This document shows positions 57,985 to 64,000 of a stretch of 64,000 nucleotides of DNA, one piece after another. Position 1 is the stretch's first letter. Each line of letters opens with the position of its first letter. The DNA lies in assembly GCA_963978545.1 (NCBI GenBank), contig OZ021721.1, positions 101,081,418 to 101,145,417 on the forward strand, written 5' to 3'. The translations under genes and the position numbers were made by a program. The DNA comes from Linyphia triangularis. Its lineage: Eukaryota > Arthropoda > Arachnida > Araneae > Linyphiidae. A model generated the notes under the pieces. That model had not been told where the DNA came from. It did no database searches and saw only the letters and a program-made list of their open reading frames with translations.

Positions 57985-58695
57985 TGAAATTACCCATATA
58001 AATATATACATGGGGTTGTGAAAGTATAGCGTTCGATCAAAAAAAAATTTCGACTTTTTTTGCATTTCCCTCCTGTGTGTGTGTGTGTGTGTGTGTGTGG
58101 TCGGTCAGCATAACTCCCGAACAAATCGACCTACGATGTTCAAATTTGGTATGAGGGTTAGTGGTGGCCATGGGACCAACCATTAAGGTTTTCGTCAAAA
58201 TCGCGCATGCGCATAAGGTAGCTGCCATTGAAAAAATCATGTTTTTCAATGATTGCTAAAAAACTGTTCTAACGATTTTGATATAAATCGCTGTGGTAAT
58301 GCCTCTGAAGGAGTTCTAAACACCCACACCTCCGAAATTCCCGTAAAAATGTTTTAATGGCGTAAAAAGTTGAAAAATGAATGCCTTCGACACAGAGTTC
58401 TCTTTCCTTAAACATACTTCATCAACGATCGTTTTTTATTCTCCCCTCAGTTTCGCATATAATAAAGGATAATATAAGGATTATTGAAAAGTATTTCGCC
58501 AAATCATCACTTTTTTTTTTTTTTTTTATTTTTTTTTTTATTTTTTTTTTTTTTTTTTTTTTTTAAGACTATTCAAGAATTGTCACAAAACTGGCCATTT
58601 ATTCTAAATAAAGGATGAAAATATACAAACGGTAAATGAAATAAATCCAAGTCAGTAATGTGTAATTGAAAGTTGTGCGATGTTACACACCCCTA
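57985..58695 (+). repeat. Interspersed repeat R1, copy 4
   Basis: It has the left end AATTACCCATATAAATATAT, a (GT)n run, GGTCAGCATAACTCCCGAAC, CAAATTTGGTATGAGGG, ACCATTAAGGTTTTCG and the right end GTGTAATTGAAAGTTGTG with ACACCCCTAG. A T-rich expansion (about 58511-58563) interrupts it. It is closest to copy 1. Confidence 0.65.
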
Positions 58696-59274
58696 GTTTT
58701 TTTAGGTTTATTACAGTTATAACTCTATTTAATTTCCCAATTTCACCATGAAAATAATCATAGTTAAACATTTTATACACTAGATTTCATATGGTACGCA
58801 AAAAAAAATCCGATCAATATCGATATTTTTTATTCTAAAAGTCTTAGGAAAATTCTTCACAATAGTGCAGTATAAAAAATATTGGTGCTGTCTTCTAGTC
58901 CATTAAAGCAAAATCAATGGAAACTTCAATACCAATCCAAATCCCGATTTCGGTTGGTTTGTACGCTCAACGACCTATTTTTATGCACAGTAATGAAGTG
59001 CGAACTCCAATAGCAACAATTCAAATTCAATCTTATACTTAGTCATACCTTAGGTACCAGATGCGAGTGTTTTTCATTTTTCGGCTCTCCTGAAAAATTT
59101 TCTTTCAATTATTAAACTTTCAACTAAAGTAATTAAACTTTCAACTGAAGTGATTTCTCTCCCCTCCCACTTTCTTCCCTGTAAAAGTCCATCACGTTCG
59201 ATAAATTCCCTCCCTCCGCGCGAAACGCAATTTGCAATTTTTGTACTTCCCCTAAATACATAAAGTTTAGTAAT
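58696..59274. other. Spacer with a SINE-c tail fragment
   Basis: At 58949-58990 GGTTGGTTTGTACGCTCAAC and GACCTATTTTTATGCACA match the tail of the SINE at 62386-62600 on the minus strand. Otherwise no gene is supported. Confidence 0.5.
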
Positions 59275-59395
59275 TCATTAGAGGGTAGTGCTTCACCCTC
59301 TCATAGGCTTTTAATCCATTTTGGCGCTATAGAGACATTATGCTTGCCAATAATCACTGATCTCTTGGCATCGTGCAATGCTGCCAAATCTTACA
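59275..59395 (+). repeat. Copy of a CTCATAGGCTTTTAATCC repeat
   Basis: CTCATAGGCTTTTAATCCAT, TTTGGCGCTATAGAGACA and CTGCCAAATCTTACAGTGG match, in opposite orientation, the segment at 63060-63205. Both share the GGCGCC/CTCGCCA style of the foldback at 56459-56966. The two could be remote ends of one 3.9-kb element, but no target duplication supports that. Confidence 0.5.
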
Positions 59396-59462
59396 GTGGC
59401 TGTTTTGTTTGTTTACGTTTTTGACCGCGATGTGCATCATAGTTCAATTAAATGATTTAGAG

Positions 59463-60158
59463 CAGCATCAGCCACTACGCGGCCCGCGGGCCGGATTTGG
59501 CCCGCCACAGATCTTTCTGCGGCCCGTGAGCACCACAGAAGATATTAGGGAAGAAAGAAAAAAAATCAAATTTCACAGTATAGACCTTTTTATTTATTCA
59601 CATAATTATAATTTATCCCAAATGATATGTGTCAACTATGCAAAACAGAGTTTTCTACTACGTGTCCGAAGAAACTATATGAATAAGCTTTCAGTAAGGT
59701 AGTTTTCTTCAAGAATAAATTCAGGAATAACTGAATCTCATTTGGACAACTTATTGCAACAAATACTCAAAAAGACATCAACTCAATCATAAAATAAACT
59801 GAACGATTTCGACCGCCGTCGTCTCACAATTGGTATCGATTAAAATGGTGTAATCTAAAAGTACAGTATGAATACTTTTATAAAAAATTGAATTATGTTG
59901 AAACAATAGATAAGACATCTTTTTTAGAGTTTGATTTACTATTAATGAAAACTATTTTTTTTTTTTAATTATTTGAAAAAAATGTAAGAGTAAATTGTAA
60001 TTTTATTAAGATAACAAAATATTTTTCCCCAGTTTTCAGAAATTCTATACATTGTTAAATCGATAATAATTAAAGATAGATATTTTGGTGTATCCGGCCC
60101 GCGAAAATCTCCAACATAAGTCATACGGCCCGCTTCTAAAAGTTAGAGGCGAACACTG
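59463..60158. mobile_element. hAT MITE
   Basis: The left end CAGCATCAGCCACTACGCGG and the right end, inward on the minus strand, CAGTGTTCGCCTCTAACTTT are inverted repeats. A perfect 8-bp target duplication ATTTAGAG lies at 59455-59462 and 60159-60166. The body carries GCGGCCCGCGGGCCGGATTT. It is 696 bp long, same family as the elements at 22370-23119 and 60190-60882. Confidence 0.93.
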
Positions 60159-60189
60159 ATTTAGAGTATAAGAGAGTAATTGATTAAAT

Positions 60190-60882
60190 CAGCGTTCGCC
60201 ACTAACATTTAGAAGCGGGTCGTATGACCTATATTGGAGCTTTTCGTGGGCCGGATACACCAAAATATCTATTTTTAATTATTATGGATTTAACAATAGA
60301 TAAAATTTCTGATAACTGGAAAAAAAAAATTATCTTAATAAAATTACAATTGATATTTGATTTTTTACCCAAATAATTAAAAAAAAATAATAGTTTTCAT
60401 CATTAATAAATCAAATTCTAAAAAGAAGAGAATCTATTGTTTCAACGTAATTGAACCTTTTAATAAAAGTATTTATACTATACTTTCAGATTACTCCATT
60501 TTAGTCGATACCAATTGTGAGACGACGGCGCGGCTGTCGAAATCATTCAGTTTATTTTATGATAGAGTCGATGTCTTTCGGAGTATTTGTTGCAATCAAT
60601 TTTATAAATTGTTCAAATCAGATTAAGTTATTCCTGAAATTAGTCTTGATGAAAACCAGCTTGCTGAAAGCTTCTTCATTTAGTTTCTTCGGGTACGTTG
60701 TGGAGAACTCTGCTCTATATAGTTAACACAAATTATTTCGGATATATTACAATTATGTGTGAAAAAAAGGTCCATACCGTGAAATTTGAAGTTTTTAGAT
60801 TATCTTTTGTGGTGCAGGCGGGCCGCAGAAAAATCTGTGGAGCGCCAAATTCGGCCCGCGGGCACCGTAGTGGCTAACGCTG
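60190..60882. mobile_element. hAT MITE, opposite orientation to its neighbour
   Basis: The left end is CAGCGTTCGCCACTAAC and the right end, inward on the minus strand, is CAGCGTTAGCCACTACG. A perfect 8-bp target duplication GATTAAAT lies at 60182-60189 and 60883-60890. It is 693 bp long and stands only 31 bp from the previous copy, head to head in orientation. Confidence 0.93.
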
Positions 60883-60890
60883 GATTAAAT

Positions 60891-61401
60891 TAATGAAGTC
60901 TCACTTTAAAAGGAGGCTAGGACAAGGGTGTCGTAATGAACTACAAGTGATCCTGAAGCAGCTTTAATGATCCAAGACATTCTTTACCGCAAAATATTAC
61001 TACCGGTTCTTATTCGAACTGAACTTGAAGAAAGTAAATCGATCTCCTTAACAGATGCAAATAATCCTTTCATTATGAACTCTAAGCGATTGTGAGTCCG
61101 ACAAGTATATATTATTCTCTAAAAACTGTTCCTACTAATGTATATATATTTAGAAGGGAGTTATTTTTGTTTTACACCTGTAACTTAACACCTGTTTTCC
61201 CTTTCTCTGCTTCGAAAAATAAAAAAAATGTTTCAGTGTCTCCTTTAAAATTCACTTACATTCACACTCTTAACACTCATTTATCGCTCAGTAATCCTAC
61301 ACCAAAACCGTTTTTAAAATACTTCGAGATTTCATTATTTAAGTTGTCCGAATGTTCAGCTCCTGGAATTTCTAAAGTGACATTAGGAATAATTGTAACT
61401 C
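60891..61401. other. Spacer, no supported gene
   Basis: The 129-codon frame at 61092-61481 has no recognisable domain and its last third is transposon end sequence, so I do not call it a gene. Confidence 0.4.
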
Positions 61402-61490
61402 CCATCGGCATACTGACCATCGGATTGTCCGGTGCAATTACCGGGCCCGTCAATGTCTATAAAAATGGGTCGGTCCGGTAAGGAATTTTT
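61402..61490 (+). repeat. hAT end fragment related to 51260-55661
   Basis: CATACTGACCATCGGATTGT, CCGGTGCAATTACCGGGCC and AAAAATGGGTCGGTCCGG match the right end of the MITE at 51260-55661 read inward. No partner end with a matching target duplication was found. Confidence 0.65.
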
Positions 61491-61503
61491 TCTTAGTTTT
61501 TCA

Positions 61504-62174
<671 letters not shown>

Positions 62175-62182
62175 TTAAACAT

Positions 62183-62645
62183 CAGGGGCGTAGCCAGAAT
62201 TTTTTTTCGGGAGGGGATATTATACGTTCACAACAAATAATAATTATCCATTTTGTTGTTAATGCTTCATGTATATGTATTTGGTAATGGAAATAACAGA
62301 CATTTCTTTCTACATATATTTAGAAACTTAACATTTAAGATAAATTTACCATTTAAAAAAAAATCCTTTGATTTTTATGGTTTATTGGTTGGTTTGTACG
62401 CTCAACGACCTATTTTTATGCACAAAAAAGGCTAATCATACCGGGAGCTACAGCTTAACGTGGATTCCGAACCACGACGAACATCCATACCTAACCCAGG
62501 TTTCGAAACCGGCACCTTTGGTATGCGAGGCCAAAGCGCTAACCCCACAACCATCAGGAGGGCTTCATTTATATGTTCTAACAGTAAACAGAAAAATTTC
62601 GGATGGGGACATATCCCCATATCCCTCCCCTTGGCTACGCTCTTG
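62183..62645. mobile_element. hAT MITE with a nested SINE
   Basis: The left end CAGGGGCGTAGCCAGAATTT and the right end, inward on the minus strand, CAAGAGCGTAGCCAAGGGGA are inverted repeats. A perfect 8-bp target duplication TTAAACAT lies at 62175-62182 and 62646-62653. Near each end GGGAGGGGATAT and its inverse occur. It contains a SINE (62386-62600). Confidence 0.92.
62386..62600 (-). mobile_element. tRNA-derived SINE, third family (SINE-c)
   Basis: On the minus strand a tRNA-like head GTGGGGTTAGCGCTTTGGCC and a B-box-like GGTTTCGAAACC are spaced as in a tRNA, with an anticodon-like stem CTTTGG/CCAAAG between them. The tail GTGCATAAAAATAGGTCGTT ends GTACAAACCAACCAA. A tail-only copy is at about 58949-58990. 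Borders are approximate; no clear target duplication was found. Confidence 0.7.
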
Positions 62646-62653
62646 TTAAACAT

Positions 62654-63059
62654 GGCAGCCGTCAGTGAAGGTGCCGTTTGAAAATTCAAAATTAATCTGT
62701 TATTATATTATATTAAAATTAACCATGAACTCCCTTGCAAATAATCCTGCCGGCTACCATTTCTAAATATAATTTCTTCACTCTTCTTATGTAAGTATTA
62801 AAAAATAAAATAAAATTTTTTTTAATCCAATGATGTGTTTTGAATATCTTTTTAGATTTTTAGCCCTTGTGAACTCAGATATATCCGATGCACCAAAATA
62901 TATCCAAAGTAACGTAAATGATTTATTTTTATTGTGTTCACCATGACCATCTCAGGGCCCGTCAAACGAAAGGTCAGGTATACTATAACCCCCACACCCT
63001 TCCCCTCTATAATCACATAACCCTCCACAAGAAAAATGTGCTGGGAATTTCAGTCCAGT
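62654..63059. other. Spacer
   Basis: AT-rich, no domain-bearing frame, no RNA gene seen. Confidence 0.4.
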
Positions 63060-63205
63060 CACCCTGTAGGGAGAAAAGTCGGTAAGATTTAGCGACCATT
63101 GTATGGCGCCAAAATCATTGGATATTGGCGAGCAAACTGTCTTCACAGCGCCAAAACGGATTAAAAGCCTATGAGAAGGGTGAAGCTCGACCGTCTAGTA
63201 GAAAT
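63060..63205 (-). repeat. Second copy of the CTCATAGGCTTTTAATCC repeat
   Basis: On the minus strand it reads GTCGAGCTTCACCCTTCTCA, TAGGCTTTTAATCCGTTTTG and GGCGCCATACAATGGTCGC, matching 59275-59395 in opposite orientation. It ends only about 290 bp from the gene promoter. Confidence 0.55.
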
Positions 63206-63500
63206 TCCTCTATTTTCTTGAAAAGATAATCCCAATACTGAAGTCAATTCTCAGAATATTAGCTCCTGTGATAGTTAACACTTTCTTGCTTTCAAAAAAT
63301 TAGCATTACAAATATTAAGACTGGAAATACAACAATTTCTAATTAAACATACTATTAAGATAATGGGTAATTTAAAAAAAGCATGAATATGAATCACCAA
63401 CTCTATCCAAATAAGTCGTTCACACTCCCCCTCTACTTAAAAAAAACTGGTCTTTTCAAGGCTGAATAACTGTAGGCGGAGTTCCCGTACCCTCATCCAA
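63206..63500. other. AT-rich region upstream of the promoter
   Basis: No further repeat or gene is recognised. Distal regulatory sites could lie here but none is evident by eye. Confidence 0.35.
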
Positions 63501-63560
63501 CCAATAGCAAACCAATCGAGCAGGGTATAAAACGACGATCCCGGTCTTCTCTGGCATTTC
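63501..63560 (+). promoter_or_regulatory. Core promoter: two CCAAT boxes, TATA box, start site
   Basis: CCAAT occurs at 63501-63505 and 63512-63516. A strong TATA box, GGGTATAAAACG, has TATAAAA at 63526-63532. The A at 63556 in GGCATTTC lies 30 bp downstream of the first T of the TATA box, the standard distance to a transcription start. The start site is inferred from spacing only. Confidence 0.75.
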
Positions 63561-63620
63561 TTTTGGAATTCTCTGGTGCTTCAATTTTCTTCCAAGAGTG
63601 ATCTCCCTGGACTTTTGCGC

Positions 63621-63629
63621 ATGTGGTAG
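63621..63629 (+). promoter_or_regulatory. Two-codon upstream ORF
   Basis: ATG TGG TAG lies in the 5' leader, 18 bp before the main start codon. Its start context is weak (C at -3), whereas the main ATG has A at -3, so leaky scanning would reach the main frame. Confidence 0.5.
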
Positions 63630-63647
63630 AACTTTAAACCCCTTACG

Positions 63648-63792
63648 ATGAAGTGCTGTGTTGTGGGGTTGTTGCTTCTTGGGCTGGTTTTGCCCTCTGA
63701 AAACCAGTTGGAGACGACCAAGGTTATCCCAGCGGTGATTGTCAGCGTGAATGAGACCGATATGGTGGCTTTCAATCAAGAAGATTTGGATA
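63648..63792 (+). CDS. First coding exon of a secreted protein (partial gene)
   Basis: The ATG at 63648 opens a 48-codon exon: MKCCVVGLLLLGLVLPSENQ is a clear signal peptide (Lys2, hydrophobic core residues 5-15, likely cleavage near residues 17-20). It is followed by a short acidic segment with an N-glycosylation site Asn35-Glu-Thr. The exon ends ...GATA before GTAAGT at 63793, a near-consensus splice donor giving a phase-1 intron, typical after signal-peptide exons. Beyond it the frame becomes A/T-rich and intron-like, so the remaining open frame to 63854 is not expected to be translated. The leader has a TATA promoter about 120 bp upstream. I do not recognise the family; the rest of the gene is outside the window. 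Confidence 0.72.
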
Positions 63793-64000
63793 GTAAGTAT
63801 TATTTTTTATATAAGTTAATAATTATATTAATTTTCGGAAATAAGTTTCTCTGAAAATTCACATTTTTGAGATTTTTTCTTGAACTGTGTCACTAAAGTT
63901 TAAGTGACTTTAAAGTTTTGTGTCCACGTTAAAAGATAACTATTAATGGCTTGTAATTGTCAAGAGTGTTTAAGTTGTTAGTGATTTCCTAAAAGTACTT
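63793..64000 (+). other. Start of intron 1
   Basis: It begins with GTAAGTAT and is A/T-rich. No acceptor followed by a convincing coding segment is seen before the window ends. Confidence 0.55.

Noticed and set aside
61092..61481. 129-codon frame as a host gene
   Set aside because: The last third is hAT end sequence shared with 51260-55661 and the rest has no domain or gene signals.

Overview
This is AT-rich eukaryotic DNA, almost certainly from an invertebrate animal and most plausibly an arthropod. It carries a BEL/Pao element, which is a metazoan retrotransposon class. It also has Ty3/Gypsy elements with an integrase C-terminus of the kind I associate with arthropod Gypsy elements, RNA polymerase III-type SINEs, hAT transposons, very long TATG/TA microsatellites, and a TATA-box promoter followed by a GT splice donor. 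There are no bacterial operons, rRNA genes, functional tRNA genes or CRISPR arrays. The species cannot be named from the sequence; a chelicerate would fit but is not shown.

Apart from one host-gene start at the extreme right end, the window is a nested graveyard of mobile DNA. From left to right: an old hAT-like element (2737-7194) holding two arrays of paired TGTCTTAA-type motifs; a foldback element (about 8500-8876); a broken BEL/Pao retrotransposon (8883-18596) with an inserted 3.8-kb inverted-repeat element (9475-13239), itself hit by a SINE (11593-11773); scraps of Copia gag and of a DNA transposase; Gypsy copy A (21659-25516) with a hAT MITE plus SINE nested in gag; and a tetranucleotide microsatellite (25517-29228) split by a tandem-repeat-bearing element.

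Next comes a 10.4-kb hAT element (30945-41365, target duplication TGCACAAC). It contains a remnant of its transposase, a 6.8-kb foldback with tandem-repeat arms, and a 5'-truncated LINE with a SINE inside it. Then follow Gypsy copy C (42061-43584), a TA-flanked MITE (44558-45529), a 4.3-kb hAT element (45726-50010), a hAT MITE (51260-55661) carrying Gypsy copy B (51433-55129, minus strand), a degenerate tandem array split by a foldback, two adjacent hAT MITEs (59463-60882), and a hAT MITE with a SINE inside (62183-62645).

The host-gene signal is at 63501-64000: CCAAT boxes, a TATA box, a plausible start site 30 bp downstream, a tiny upstream ORF, and a first coding exon encoding a signal peptide that ends at a phase-1 splice donor.

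The main discoveries are: (1) the tRNA-derived SINE shares its 3' tail and hairpin with the LINE found in this window, so a SINE-LINE partnership is visible in one locus; (2) two Gypsy copies (A and B) lack the same RT/RNase H/integrase-core block, suggesting a mobile non-autonomous Gypsy lineage; (3) the 3.8-kb inverted-repeat element is filled with CCGGAAGT half-sites paired at exactly 22 bp; (4) a 6.8-kb foldback has tandem-repeat arms. All boundaries were read by eye; target-site duplications fix many of them to the base.
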